Shown here in pieces: positions 42,674-52,245 of a DNA stretch of 61,811 nt (within the stretch, counting starts at the first letter, position 1; every line of letters begins with the position of its first letter). The translations under genes were made by a program, and so were the position numbers. The notes under the pieces were generated by a model. It made no database searches. It worked only from the letters and a program-made list of their open reading frames with translations, and was not told the DNA's origin. Where the stretch lies: positions 1 to 61,811 of the forward strand of contig NZ_JARGPK010000022.1 in the NCBI RefSeq assembly GCF_029212575.1, written 5' to 3'. The stretch is from Antarcticimicrobium sp. GTDB lineage: Bacteria; Pseudomonadota; Alphaproteobacteria; Rhodobacterales; Rhodobacteraceae.

Positions 42674-45085
42674 ATGAAGATGCGACAAATTGGCAAGTTA
42701 TTGGTTTCCGATGGCCCAACTAGGGGGCAGGGCTTGAAATTCAACGGGGTCTCGTCGTGGTTTTCGCAGCGCCGCTTGCTGGCGGTTGCGGTCGTATGCG
42801 CGGCGGTGATGGCCATTGCGCCCGATGCGCGGGCCGAGACCGATCCGCTGGATGCCCCGCCGGAGCGGGTCCTGTTCGCCGAAGGAGATACCATTCGCGG
42901 CATCGTCGGCAAGTATCTGAGCGATCCGGACCTTTGGCCGGTGGTGCTGGCGCTGAACAACATCGCCTCGCCCGCCGATCTGGTGCCGGGGGTCGAGTTG
43001 TCGCTGCCGGTGCGCCAGGTGTTTGCCGCGGACAGCGCGCTGATGGCCTCGCTGCAGGCGATCCAGCGGGCCACGGCCGAGGGCGCGCGGATCTTTGCCC
43101 CGGCCCAGATCGGCAGCGCCATCGAGAATCGAGATTCCGCCGTGTCGCAGCGGGAACAGGGCGAATGGCGGCAGGTGGTCAGCTTTGCCGGGGTGGCCTC
43201 GGATTTTGCCGAGGAGGCGCTGGAGATTTCCATCGCCCAGCGCGACCGTGCCGCCGAGGCAGTGGTGTCGGACGTGCAGGGCCGGGTCGAGGGGCGGTCG
43301 CCGGCGGAACCGACTTGGTCGGACCGTGATCTGAACGACGTGCTGGTGGAATTCGAGCGGTTGCGCACGCTGTCGAATTCCACGACGCAGGTCACCTTCC
43401 GCGATCTCAGCCGGTTGCGGCTCAATCCCAATTCCAACGCCACCATCCAGCGCATGCGCTCGGACCCGCTGACCGGCGGCGAGGTGACCAAGGTTTCGCT
43501 GGCCGAGGGCGATTTCTATGCGCTGCTGAACCAGCTGTCGGACAAGACCGCCTTTGAGATCGAGGTGCCGGGGGTGGAGACCACCACGAATTCGTCGGAC
43601 TTCTGGATCAAGAACGATGCCAGCGGCGCGCGTTTCGTCAACTACGATGCGCCGGGGCTGGAGATCGCGCGGGACGGGGAGACCCTGACCGTGGGCGAGA
43701 ACGAAGGGGTGGTGCTGACCGGGGCCGGGGCGCAGCGGGCGCAGGTGCTGGAGAGCCCGATCGTGAAGGCGCCGGAGGTGGGCGCGATCCTCTACACGGC
43801 GGCGGCGCCGCTGGACTGGGACGCGCTGGAGGGCGCCGAAGGCTATTGGCTGGAGGTGGCGGCCGACCCGGGGTTCAACCAGATGAAGATCTCCGAATGG
43901 GGGATCCGGGAGGCGGGGTTCGTGGCCGGAGGGCTCACGCCGGGGCGCTATCACTGGCGGGTCGCGGGGCTGGACCGGCTGGGCCTGCCCGGGGCGTGGA
44001 GCACGCCGCGCGATTTCACCCTGCGGGTGGACGATACCCCGCCGTTCCTGACGCTGCTGTCGCCGGCCGACGGGATCATCCTGACCGCGCCGCAGACCGA
44101 GGTTCTGGGCGCGTCGGAGCCGGACGCGCGGCTGAGCCTGAACGGGGCGCCGCTGGACGTGGCGGGCGATGGCAGCTTTCTCGCCGGCCTGCCGCTGCAA
44201 CCGGGGCCGAACCGGATCTCGGTCGTCGCCACCGATCCGGCCGGCAACGAGAGCCGCCGCAGCCTGAGCGTGGTCTACCGCCCGGCGGCGGCGGTGGAGA
44301 TCGCGCTGTCCGACAGTATTCCGCGGGTCGACGGGGCGCTGGCAGCGCGGTCCGACGTGCTGTCGGTTCTGGGCCGCGCGACGGGCGAGTCCGGCGCCGA
44401 GGTGATGGTGCGCGACGAGGCCGGCGCGGAGGTTCTGCGCACCCGGCTGGGGGCCGATGGCGGGCTGGGGTTCACCGTGCCGGTGGACGAGGCGCCGCGC
44501 GCCTACCGGATCGAGGTGCTGGCACCGGGCGGTGCGGTCGAGGGGACGGCGGAGTTCACCGCGCTGAGCGACCGGATTCCGCCGGAGATTGCGCTGGACG
44601 TGCCGCCGCCGCGCGCCACCGGCGAGGATGTGGTGCAGGTGTCCGGCAGCGCCGGCGACGCGGTGCGGCTGGAACTGGACGGCACCGAGGTGCCGCTGAC
44701 GGGCGGACGGTTCGACCTGACGCTGACCCTGCAACCGGGCGAGAACGGTTTTGAACTGGCCGCCAGCGACGCGGTGGGCAACGTGGCGGTGGCGCCGCTG
44801 CGGTCGCTCTATGACATCGATCCGCCGGAGATCCTGCGGGTCGAGTTGGGCCGGCCGCAGGGGCCGGACGGGCCGATCGAGATTGTCGCCGAGGCGCGCG
44901 ACGTCAGTGGGCTGCGGCAGGCCGCGCCCTTTGTCATCGCCATCGACGGGGAAGAGATCGAAGGCTTCCTGCGCTGCGACAGCGCGGCGGGGCTGTGCCG
45001 CGCCAGCCTGCCGGCCGAGCCGGGGGCGTTGGAACTGATCGAGCTGATCATCGAGGATTATGCCGGCAACGCGGCATTTGAATAG
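42674..45085 (+). CDS. LysM-FecR envelope protein with Ig-like repeats
   Basis: 803 residues, exported. Hydrophobic RRLLAVAVVCAAVMAIAPDARA is the signal core. Then LysM (GDTIRGIVGKYLSDPDLWPV, about 70-112, peptidoglycan binding), a coiled linker, a FecR domain (about 220-365; TTQVTFRDLSRLRLNPNSN, WIKNDASGARF), a Fn3-like domain (ALEGAEGYWLEVAADPGF, about 375-455) and three or four bacterial Ig-like repeats (VDDTPPFLTLLSPADG and similar). The start is uncertain: ATG at 42674 or 42680 gives a long n-region, whereas TTG at 42734 with AGGGGG upstream gives a normal signal peptide. 44 bp, with GGAGGAAGA, separate it from the PKD gene, indicating one operon. Confidence 0.85.
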   Translation: MKMRQIGKLLVSDGPTRGQGLKFNGVSSWFSQRRLLAVAVVCAAVMAIAPDARAETDPLDAPPERVLFAEGDTIRGIVGKYLSDPDLWPVVLALNNIASPADLVPGVELSLPVRQVFAADSALMASLQAIQRATAEGARIFAPAQIGSAIENRDSAVSQREQGEWRQVVSFAGVASDFAEEALEISIAQRDRAAEAVVSDVQGRVEGRSPAEPTWSDRDLNDVLVEFERLRTLSNSTTQVTFRDLSRLRLNPNSNATIQRMRSDPLTGGEVTKVSLAEGDFYALLNQLSDKTAFEIEVPGVETTTNSSDFWIKNDASGARFVNYDAPGLEIARDGETLTVGENEGVVLTGAGAQRAQVLESPIVKAPEVGAILYTAAAPLDWDALEGAEGYWLEVAADPGFNQMKISEWGIREAGFVAGGLTPGRYHWRVAGLDRLGLPGAWSTPRDFTLRVDDTPPFLTLLSPADGIILTAPQTEVLGASEPDARLSLNGAPLDVAGDGSFLAGLPLQPGPNRISVVATDPAGNESRRSLSVVYRPAAAVEIALSDSIPRVDGALAARSDVLSVLGRATGESGAEVMVRDEAGAEVLRTRLGADGGLGFTVPVDEAPRAYRIEVLAPGGAVEGTAEFTALSDRIPPEIALDVPPPRATGEDVVQVSGSAGDAVRLELDGTEVPLTGGRFDLTLTLQPGENGFELAASDAVGNVAVAPLRSLYDIDPPEILRVELGRPQGPDGPIEIVAEARDVSGLRQAAPFVIAIDGEEIEGFLRCDSAAGLCRASLPAEPGALELIELIIEDYAGNAAFE

Positions 45086-45129
45086 GGACTGGCCGGTCGC
45101 GCAGGCGGACCGGTAACGGAGGAAGACGA

Positions 45130-48100
45130 ATGCGGATCGCACGGAAATGGACAGCGGCGCTGCTGGGGCTGGCGATGCTGGCCGATGCGGGAGGCGCCCT
45201 GGCCCAGGACCAGGCCGCGCCGGTGGAAGACGGGCTGCTGGTGGTCTATGGCCGCCGCGCGGCGACCCGCGAGGGCGACGTCGACAGTCGCGAGCAGATC
45301 TTCTTCAGCCTGCCTGCCGATCTCCGGGACCGGGTCTATCTGCGGCTCTACGATCCCGAGACCGGCGGCGCGGGGGATTTCACCTATGGCGGCAGCGCGG
45401 ATTCGGAGACCACCTATCGGCTGTTCGGGGGCGAGGGCGCCTTTACCGCCGCCGAGCGGCCGGAGCCGGTGACGGACGGCGCGCGCGCGGTGCGGCCCGA
45501 TTTCGTCCCGGTGACCGGGCCGGGTGAGCTGCTGGAGGAGAAAAGCTGGCGTAACGAGCCGGAAACCGACGATCAATGGGTCACGCTGACGGCCCTGCGG
45601 GCGCGACAGGGCGAGGTGGTGGGCGAGCGGGCCTATTTCCGGCTCGATATCCAGGGGACCGAGGGTAACGACGGCAACAGCTATTCGCTGGGGGTGAGCC
45701 TGTCGCGCGACCGCGCCCGCCCGCCCGAGGGGCTGGAGATGTTTGCCTATCGCCCGACCGTGCGCTGGTCGGCGGCCAACCCGCCGACGCGAGTGCGGTT
45801 CACCCATGCCGGCGGGCCGGTGACGGTGCAAAGCTTTGACGGGGCCAACGGCGCGCTGAGCGTGGTCACCGATTTCGAGGATCTTGGGCTGCGGATCTCG
45901 GGGCAGGATTTCTGGACCTCGGACAGCGTCGAGACCGCCGACAGCAATCTGGCGATCAACCTGCTCGGCGGGTTCGAGGCGCCGAATGACGTGACCGTGG
46001 CTGTGTTCGATGCCGAGGGCGCGCCGGTACCGCTGCAGATGCCGCCGGAACGCGCGCCGGTGCCGGCCCGGCCAACGGCGGTGGGCAGCGCCCGGCCGCT
46101 GGCCGATTGCCGCTCGGTCGCCTTCGATGCCAGCGCCTCGACCGGGGGGGCGTTGCTGTCCTACCTGTGGGATTTCGGCGACGGCAACAGCTCGCAGGAC
46201 CCGGTGATCGCCTATCGCTATGGCACGCCGGGCCGCTATACCGCCCGGCTGGAGGTGGTCGAGGACGGCACGCGCCCCGGCCGCGGCAAGGCGCTGGAAC
46301 TTCCGGTGCATGTGCGCAACGCCCCGATCGCGGTGCCGGGGCCCGATATCGTGGTGGCGCCGGGCCAGCCGGTGGGTTTCGACGGCAGCGCCTCGCAACC
46401 CTCCGACAGCCCGATCACGCGCTATCGCTGGAGTTTCGGTGACGGCGCGGTGGCCGAGGGCGCGCGCGCCAGCCATGTCTATGCCACGCCGGGCCAGTTC
46501 CGCGCGGTGCTGCGGGTCGAGGATGGTATTGCCCACCCCTGCAACTTCGGGGTCGAGACGCGCAAGGTGATCGTCAACTTCCCCCCCGTGGCCGAGGCCG
46601 GGGCCGATCAGCAGGCCGTGGTGGGCCAGCAGGTGATCTTCAGCGCCGGGGCGAGTTACGACATCGACGGGCTGATCGACGCCTATGTCTGGGACATGGG
46701 TGACGGCACCGTGCTGGAGGGCGAGACCGTCACCCACCGCTTTACCGGCTCGGGCGCCTATACCGTGACGCTGCGGATCACCGACGACAGCGGCGTCGCC
46801 AATGACACCGCGCGCGACCGCATGGCGGTGGTGGTGAATGCGCCGCCGGAGCCGCGCTTTGACATTCCTGCACGGCCTGTTTCAGTTTCGGAGCTTGCCA
46901 CGCTCGACGGGTCGGCCTCGTCCGACGCGGACGGGCAGATCCTGTCCTACATCTGGGATTTCGGCGACGGGGCAACCGGCGAGGGGCAGGTGGTGAACTA
47001 TGCCTGGACCGAGGCGGGCGAGTTCAACGTCACGCTGACCGTGATCGACGACAGTGGCACCGCCTCGGCTCTGCAGACCGTCTCGCGCGTGGTGCGGGTG
47101 GATGCGGCGCCCATGGCGGATGCCGGACCGGACCAGTTCGTGACCGCCAGCGTGGTGCAGTTCGACGGCGGCGCCTCGCTGGATGCCGACGGCAGCGTGA
47201 CCAGTTGGGAATGGTCGTTCGGTGACGGCGCGAGCGCCACCGGGCGGCGGGTGGAGCATGCCTATGAGCGGCCGGGTGTCTACGAGGTGGCGGTGGTGGT
47301 GCGTGACGACAGCGGCGCGCCGCTCAACGTGAACCGCGACACCATGCGGGTAACGGTGAACGCCACGCCGATCGCGGACGCTGGTCCGCCGCAGGTGGTT
47401 GCGCCGGGCGAGGAGTTCGTGCTTTCGGGGCGGGCCTCGCTCGATCCGGACGGGGAGATCGCGGAGTACCGCTGGCGTTTTCCCGACGGCAGCGAGAAAA
47501 GCGGTTTGCGGGTGGCGCATGCGCTGGACACGCCGGGGCTGCACCGGATCGGGCTGACCGTGCTCGACAATTTCCGCGGCGGCGCGGCGCAGGACGATTC
47601 CGAGGTGATGATCACCGTCAACGCGCCGCCGGTGGCGGTGGCGGGCGCCGACATGCTGATCGCACCGGGCGACAGCGTGGTGTTCGACGCGCGCCAGTCG
47701 TTCGATCCCGATGGCCGGCTGGTGAGCTATCGCTGGGAGTTCGACGACCTCGGCAGCCCGCTGGAGGCGCCGACGGTGGAACGCGCCTATGTGACGCCGG
47801 GGGTGTGGTCGGCGCAGCTTATCGTGGCCGATGACAGCGGCGTCGCCAACGGCAACGCCAGCGATGACGTGACGATCCGGGTCAACCATGCGCCGCAGGC
47901 CGAGGCCGGCCCGGCGCAGACGGTCGAGCGGCTTTACGTGGAGTTCGACGGCTCCGGCTCGTCGGATGCGGATGGCGACGCGCTGATCTATCGCTGGGAT
48001 TTCGGCGATGGCTCGGCCCCGGCCTTTGGCCTGCGGGCCACCCATGTCTATCCTTCTCCCGGGGTCTACCCGGTGACGCTACGGGTCGATGATGGCACCG

Positions 48101-49992
48101 GGCTGGCCAACGCGCGGGCGATCGACGCCACAAGGGTCAAGATCCGCGCCAGGCCGATGGCCGATGCGGGCGGCAACCGCGATGTCTGCTCGGGCGAGCC
48201 GATCCTGTTCGACGCCTCTGACAGCATCGACCCGGATGGTGGGCTGCTGCTCTATTCCTGGGAATTCGGCGACGATTCCGGCTCCGACCTGATCAACCCG
48301 ACAAAAACCTATGAACTTCCGGGTGTCTACCCGGTGACGCTGCGGGTTCGCAACGAAACCGGCACCGATTACGGCACCGACCTGGACCGGATCGCGGCGC
48401 TGGTGCGCGAAGGGCCGATCGCGGATGCGGGCGAGGATCTGAAGGTCTGCGCCAATTCCAAGGTCCGTTTCGACGGGTCCGGCTCTTCCGACGCGGACGG
48501 GGCGGTCAACGCCTTCAGCTGGACCTTCGGCGATGGCGGCACCGGCAGCGGTGACACGCCGGAACATATCTTTTCCCGGCCCGGCACCTTCACGGTGACG
48601 CTGACCATCACCGGCGAGGCGCAGGGCGCCTGCAGCCCGCTGGACACCGATACCGCCGAGGTGGTGGTTCTGCCGGCGCCGGAACTGTCGGTGGATGGCC
48701 CGGACCGGACCGCGGCGGGGGCATCAACCACCTATGCCGCGATGGTGAGCGAGGCCGGCGGCGGAACGGCGACGCGGTTCTCGTGGGACTTCGGCGACGG
48801 CTCGACGGCCGAGGGGGCCGCGGTTGACCATGCCTGGGCCGAGCCGGGCGCCTATACCGTGACCCTGCGCACCGAACTGGACGGCGGCAGCGAGGGCTGC
48901 GGCGCGCTGGAGGCGGTCCGCCGCGTGGTGGTCAACGCCGCGCCGGAGCCGCTGATCGACGGGCCGGTCGCGCTTGCCGTCGGGCAGGAGGCGAATTTCG
49001 ACGCCAGCCTGTCGATGGACAGCGACGGGGCGATCATCGGCTATGCCTGGGACTTTGGCGACGGCAGCACCGCCAGCGGCGTGCAGGCCGCCCACAGCTT
49101 TGCCGAACCGGGCACCTATGACGTGAAACTGGCCGTGCGCGACGATGCCGGCGTCGGAAACAGCGTCGTGGTGATGACGTCGCGGGTGACCGTGCGGCCG
49201 GTGCCGGTGGCCAGCCTCAACGCGCCGCCGCCGGTCTGCCCGGCCGAACCGGTGATCTGGCGGGTGGATGCGGCACCGGAAACCACGGTGCGCTGGATGT
49301 TCGGCGACGGGCGCATGGCCGAGGGGACAGAGGTGCGCCATACCTTCAGCCGTCCCGGGCTGTTCCCGGTGCAGGTCACACTCGACGATGGCGCCGGGCT
49401 GCTCAGCAGCCGCTCCAGCGAAGAGGTCTATGCCCGGGTGAATGCCGCGCCCTCGGCGCTGGCCGGGCCCGACCGGGTGGTTTGCCCCGGCGAGACCGTT
49501 GTTTTCGATGCCGGCCCTTCGGCCGATCTGGACGGGAGGCTCACCGGCTATAGCTGGGCATTCAGCGACGGTGTGACGCTGGAAGGATCGCGGGTCGAGC
49601 GCAGCTTTGACGCCTCCGGCGCGCTGGAAGTGCAGTTGACCGTGCGCGACGACAGCGGCGCGGAAAGCTGCGACAGCGGCAGCGATACCGCCCGTATCCT
49701 GGTCAACGCGCCGCCCATGGTGGATGCCGGACCCGACCGCGAAGTGCCGGTGGGCGCGGCGCATGACGTGGTGCGGTTCGACGCCAGCGGCGCGCGCGAT
49801 CCGGACGGGCAGGGGGTGCAGGTGACCTGGGAGTTCGGCGACGGGGCGGGCGCCTCGGGCGCGGTGGTGCGGCATGGCTACGCCGCGCCGGGCGAATATG
49901 TCGTGACGGTCGAGGGCCGCGATACCACCGGGCTGGTCTGCGGTGTGGCGCGTGACACGGCGGTGATCACCGCCCGCCCGCGCGACGAGTAG
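45130..49992 (+). CDS. Giant secreted PKD-repeat protein (15 PKD domains)
   Basis: 1620 residues. A signal peptide (MRIARKWTAALLGLAMLADAGGALA) precedes a unique region of about 280 residues, then 15 PKD domains from about 315 to the end, each marked by a W-X-F-G-D-G-like motif (WDFGDGNSS, WSFGDGAVA, down to WEFGDGAGA) at about 87-residue spacing. Ten cysteines sit only in PKD units; units 10 and 14 hold both an early and a late Cys, so internal disulfides are likely. No C-terminal anchor, sortase or type IX signal is visible. PKD arrays are beta-sandwich spacers or adhesion modules. It is followed by the adenylate cyclase after 7 bp. Confidence 0.9.
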   Translation: MRIARKWTAALLGLAMLADAGGALAQDQAAPVEDGLLVVYGRRAATREGDVDSREQIFFSLPADLRDRVYLRLYDPETGGAGDFTYGGSADSETTYRLFGGEGAFTAAERPEPVTDGARAVRPDFVPVTGPGELLEEKSWRNEPETDDQWVTLTALRARQGEVVGERAYFRLDIQGTEGNDGNSYSLGVSLSRDRARPPEGLEMFAYRPTVRWSAANPPTRVRFTHAGGPVTVQSFDGANGALSVVTDFEDLGLRISGQDFWTSDSVETADSNLAINLLGGFEAPNDVTVAVFDAEGAPVPLQMPPERAPVPARPTAVGSARPLADCRSVAFDASASTGGALLSYLWDFGDGNSSQDPVIAYRYGTPGRYTARLEVVEDGTRPGRGKALELPVHVRNAPIAVPGPDIVVAPGQPVGFDGSASQPSDSPITRYRWSFGDGAVAEGARASHVYATPGQFRAVLRVEDGIAHPCNFGVETRKVIVNFPPVAEAGADQQAVVGQQVIFSAGASYDIDGLIDAYVWDMGDGTVLEGETVTHRFTGSGAYTVTLRITDDSGVANDTARDRMAVVVNAPPEPRFDIPARPVSVSELATLDGSASSDADGQILSYIWDFGDGATGEGQVVNYAWTEAGEFNVTLTVIDDSGTASALQTVSRVVRVDAAPMADAGPDQFVTASVVQFDGGASLDADGSVTSWEWSFGDGASATGRRVEHAYERPGVYEVAVVVRDDSGAPLNVNRDTMRVTVNATPIADAGPPQVVAPGEEFVLSGRASLDPDGEIAEYRWRFPDGSEKSGLRVAHALDTPGLHRIGLTVLDNFRGGAAQDDSEVMITVNAPPVAVAGADMLIAPGDSVVFDARQSFDPDGRLVSYRWEFDDLGSPLEAPTVERAYVTPGVWSAQLIVADDSGVANGNASDDVTIRVNHAPQAEAGPAQTVERLYVEFDGSGSSDADGDALIYRWDFGDGSAPAFGLRATHVYPSPGVYPVTLRVDDGTGLANARAIDATRVKIRARPMADAGGNRDVCSGEPILFDASDSIDPDGGLLLYSWEFGDDSGSDLINPTKTYELPGVYPVTLRVRNETGTDYGTDLDRIAALVREGPIADAGEDLKVCANSKVRFDGSGSSDADGAVNAFSWTFGDGGTGSGDTPEHIFSRPGTFTVTLTITGEAQGACSPLDTDTAEVVVLPAPELSVDGPDRTAAGASTTYAAMVSEAGGGTATRFSWDFGDGSTAEGAAVDHAWAEPGAYTVTLRTELDGGSEGCGALEAVRRVVVNAAPEPLIDGPVALAVGQEANFDASLSMDSDGAIIGYAWDFGDGSTASGVQAAHSFAEPGTYDVKLAVRDDAGVGNSVVVMTSRVTVRPVPVASLNAPPPVCPAEPVIWRVDAAPETTVRWMFGDGRMAEGTEVRHTFSRPGLFPVQVTLDDGAGLLSSRSSEEVYARVNAAPSALAGPDRVVCPGETVVFDAGPSADLDGRLTGYSWAFSDGVTLEGSRVERSFDASGALEVQLTVRDDSGAESCDSGSDTARILVNAPPMVDAGPDREVPVGAAHDVVRFDASGARDPDGQGVQVTWEFGDGAGASGAVVRHGYAAPGEYVVTVEGRDTTGLVCGVARDTAVITARPRDE

Positions 49993-49999
49993 GCAGCGC

Positions 50000-51712
50000 A
50001 TGCGGTTTCCCCTTCGCCTTAAGTTCTTCGTCTTCGCCGCGCTTCTGGCAGTGGCGCCGCTGGCGCTGGTCGGGCAGAACCTGACCCGGCTGACCCGGGA
50101 CGAGTTGAAAAGTGCCGCGAACGAGGATCTGACCACGGTCGCGACGGAGTTGCGCGGGGCCTTCGACAACACGTTTCAGGGTCGCTGGTTGACGCCGTTG
50201 ATGGTGATCCGCAACGGCATCGACAGCAACGAGCTGGGGGTGCCGCAAAAGGTGTCTCTGCTGACGCTGGGACTGGAGGAATTGCCGCAGGTGGTGGCGC
50301 TGCAACTGTCGGTGCAGGGGTCGGATCTGCCGATCCTGGTCACCAACGAGGGGTTCGCGGCCAAGCTGGCGGGGGCCGGGCTGGATCCGGTGAGGACGCT
50401 GGCGACCCCGCCCGACCTGATCAAGGCGATCGGGGCGACCGGGCAGTTCGGGCGGCCGGTGATCAGCCGGCTGGAGGAGACCGGCGACTGGATCGCCACG
50501 CTGGCGTTGCCGCTGACCACCACGATCGCCGGGCGGCAGGTGACCATGGCGGCCAAGATCGACCTGTCCGTACTGGGCGAGATGGTGCGCCGGCATCCGT
50601 TCTCGCAACGCGGCGAGATCAGCGTGGTCGATCAGGCCGGGCGCTCGGTTCTTGGCGGGGCGTCGGAGTTGCTGAGCGACCGGCAGATCGTCGCCTCGGC
50701 GATGCCGCTGATCGTGGCGGGCGCGCGGGCCGACGCGCTGGAGCCCTATGTGCGCCCGGGCGGCACCGCGATGCTGGGTGCCTATGCCTTTCCGGACTGG
50801 TTTCCCTGGGCGGTGATCACGGAGTTGAGCGAGGAGAGCGCCTATGCGGTGGTCAACGCCATCACCCGCCAGATCCTGATCGTCGGTCTTGCTGGCTTTG
50901 TCATCGCCAGCCTCGGTGCGCTGATCTTTGCGCGTCAGCTTACCCGGCCGATCCTCAAGATCGGCCTGGTGGCCGAGCGGGTCGGGGAGGGCGATTTCGC
51001 GGCCCGGGTCGAGGGGGTGCGCGTGCGCGACGAGATCGGCGACCTGGCCGAGCGGTTCAACCGCATGATCGGCGAATTGGGCGAGCGGCTGGAGCTGATG
51101 AAATTCGTCTCGCGCGGGACCGTTTCGGCGATCCAGAGTTCCCACGAGGACGGCATGCACCGGGGCGGCGAGCGTCGGCGCGTCTCGGTCATCTTTACCG
51201 ATATCCGCGGCTATACCGAGTTTTCCGAACGGGTCCCGCCCGAGGTGGTGATCGAGGCGCTGAACAGCTATTTCGACGTCCAGAGCGACATCGTCGAGAA
51301 ATATGGCGGCGATATCGACAAGTTCGTCGGCGACGCGCTGGTCGCGGTCTTCGAGGGCGAGGCGATGGAAGAGCGGGCTGTCACCTGCTCGGTGGAGATC
51401 ACCGACGCGATGGCGCGCCTGCTGGAGGAGTACCCCGAGTACAACCTGCATGTTGGCATCGGCGTCGCCTCGGGCGAGGTGGTGATGGGCGCGATGGGGG
51501 CCAAGTCGCGGATGGATTTCACCGTGCTGGGATCGACCGTCAACCTCTCGGCGCGGCTATGTTCCAAGGCGGCGCCGGGGCAGGTGCTGATCGACGAGGC
51601 CACGCGGGACGCCTCGGCGCGGCTGGAGGGGATCGGTTTCGAATCGCTGGAGCCGATCCCGCTCAAGGGGTATGCCGCGCCGGTTCCGGCCTTTGCACCG
51701 CACCGGGTATGA
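50000..51712 (+). CDS. Membrane class III adenylate cyclase with periplasmic sensor and HAMP
   Basis: 570 residues. TM1 about 9-26, a periplasmic Cache-like sensor of about 260 residues, TM2 about 292-313 (ILIVGLAGFVIASLGALIFA), HAMP about 314-366, then a class III cyclase domain about 390-560. Catalytic residues are present: metal Asp401 (FTDIRGYT) and Asp445 (VGDALV), Lys441 and Thr508, the bacterial ATP-specifying pair, and transition-state Asn515 and Arg519 (VNLSAR). It should therefore make cAMP in response to an envelope signal. It begins 7 bp after the PKD gene. The probable receptor is the cNMP-binding ABC-like protein downstream. Confidence 0.92.
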   Translation: MRFPLRLKFFVFAALLAVAPLALVGQNLTRLTRDELKSAANEDLTTVATELRGAFDNTFQGRWLTPLMVIRNGIDSNELGVPQKVSLLTLGLEELPQVVALQLSVQGSDLPILVTNEGFAAKLAGAGLDPVRTLATPPDLIKAIGATGQFGRPVISRLEETGDWIATLALPLTTTIAGRQVTMAAKIDLSVLGEMVRRHPFSQRGEISVVDQAGRSVLGGASELLSDRQIVASAMPLIVAGARADALEPYVRPGGTAMLGAYAFPDWFPWAVITELSEESAYAVVNAITRQILIVGLAGFVIASLGALIFARQLTRPILKIGLVAERVGEGDFAARVEGVRVRDEIGDLAERFNRMIGELGERLELMKFVSRGTVSAIQSSHEDGMHRGGERRRVSVIFTDIRGYTEFSERVPPEVVIEALNSYFDVQSDIVEKYGGDIDKFVGDALVAVFEGEAMEERAVTCSVEITDAMARLLEEYPEYNLHVGIGVASGEVVMGAMGAKSRMDFTVLGSTVNLSARLCSKAAPGQVLIDEATRDASARLEGIGFESLEPIPLKGYAAPVPAFAPHRV

Positions 51713-51731
51713 GGGATCGGCTCAGGCCGGG

Positions 51732-52136
51732 TCAGGTGGCGAAATAGACCCAGGCCCAGGCCATCGCCACATAGGACAGCTGGTGCATCGCCTGATCGGC
51801 CCCGGTGGCCCGCCAGAACGCGGCCTTGGACGGGTCGAGCGCCTTGCGGTCGCAGTGCTGGCCCTTCCAGTAGTCGATATGGAAATGCACCACCCACTCC
51901 GCCGCGACCACGGCCGCGATGAACAGCGCCGGGGCGCCGATCACGGCAAAGACGATGACCGATCCCACGGCGTGAACGCCGGCATGCTGCGCCCGGCCCA
52001 TGTGCCAGTACTCGCCCCGGCCAGTCAGCATCCGCGGGGTCTGCAGGTAGAAATCGGCAAACATGTGCTTGATCTGCAAGAGGCAGAACAAGAGCAGAAG
52101 CGTGCCGACGGTCGCTGTCACGGGTGGGCCCTCCAA
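51732..52136 (-). CDS. DUF3307-family small membrane protein
   Basis: 134 residues with three or four hydrophobic helices. LLLLFCLLQIKHMFADFYLQT near the N-terminus is the DUF3307 signature, and EWVVHFHIDYWKG adds conserved histidines and Asp. Function unknown. A GTG a few codons in (before TATVGTL) is an alternative start. It lies on the opposite strand between the cyclase and the ABC-like gene, convergent with the cyclase and divergent from the ABC-like gene, and could simply be an unrelated gene in the cluster. Confidence 0.85.
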   Translation of the reverse strand: MEGPPVTATVGTLLLLFCLLQIKHMFADFYLQTPRMLTGRGEYWHMGRAQHAGVHAVGSVIVFAVIGAPALFIAAVVAAEWVVHFHIDYWKGQHCDRKALDPSKAAFWRATGADQAMHQLSYVAMAWAWVYFAT

Positions 52137-52166
52137 TAGCCGTGCAGGAAAACCTTAGGGGTTTCG

Positions 52167-52194
52167 TCCCAACGCTGCAATTGCCTGGTTGGGA
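52167..52194. promoter_or_regulatory. Inverted repeat between the DUF3307 and ABC-like genes
   Basis: TCCCAAC (52167-52173) and GTTGGGA (52188-52194) are perfect 7-bp arms with 14 bases between. It sits in the divergent gap, where it could bind a dimeric regulator of either gene. It also covers the TTG at 52189 that gives the longest ABC-like reading frame, which argues for a later start. Confidence 0.45.
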
Positions 52195-52245
52195 TCGCGC
52201 GGCTTGTCAGGTTTGACCTTGCCTCTTATCGTGGCACAAAGGCCA

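Noticed and set aside
42698-45142. 814-codon minus-strand open frame opposite the LysM-FecR gene
   Set aside because: Arg/Gln/His-rich antisense translation with no recognisable domain; the plus strand has a signal peptide, LysM and FecR.
46060-49970. Tandem DNA repeats that might be a CRISPR or satellite array
   Set aside because: The periodicity (about 260 bp) comes from diverged PKD protein domains in one continuous reading frame; no short identical repeats with unique spacers.
52189-52245. TTG start of the ABC-like gene at 52189
   Set aside because: It lies within the right arm of the inverted repeat and has no ribosome site; later GTG codons are more plausible, though none is proven.
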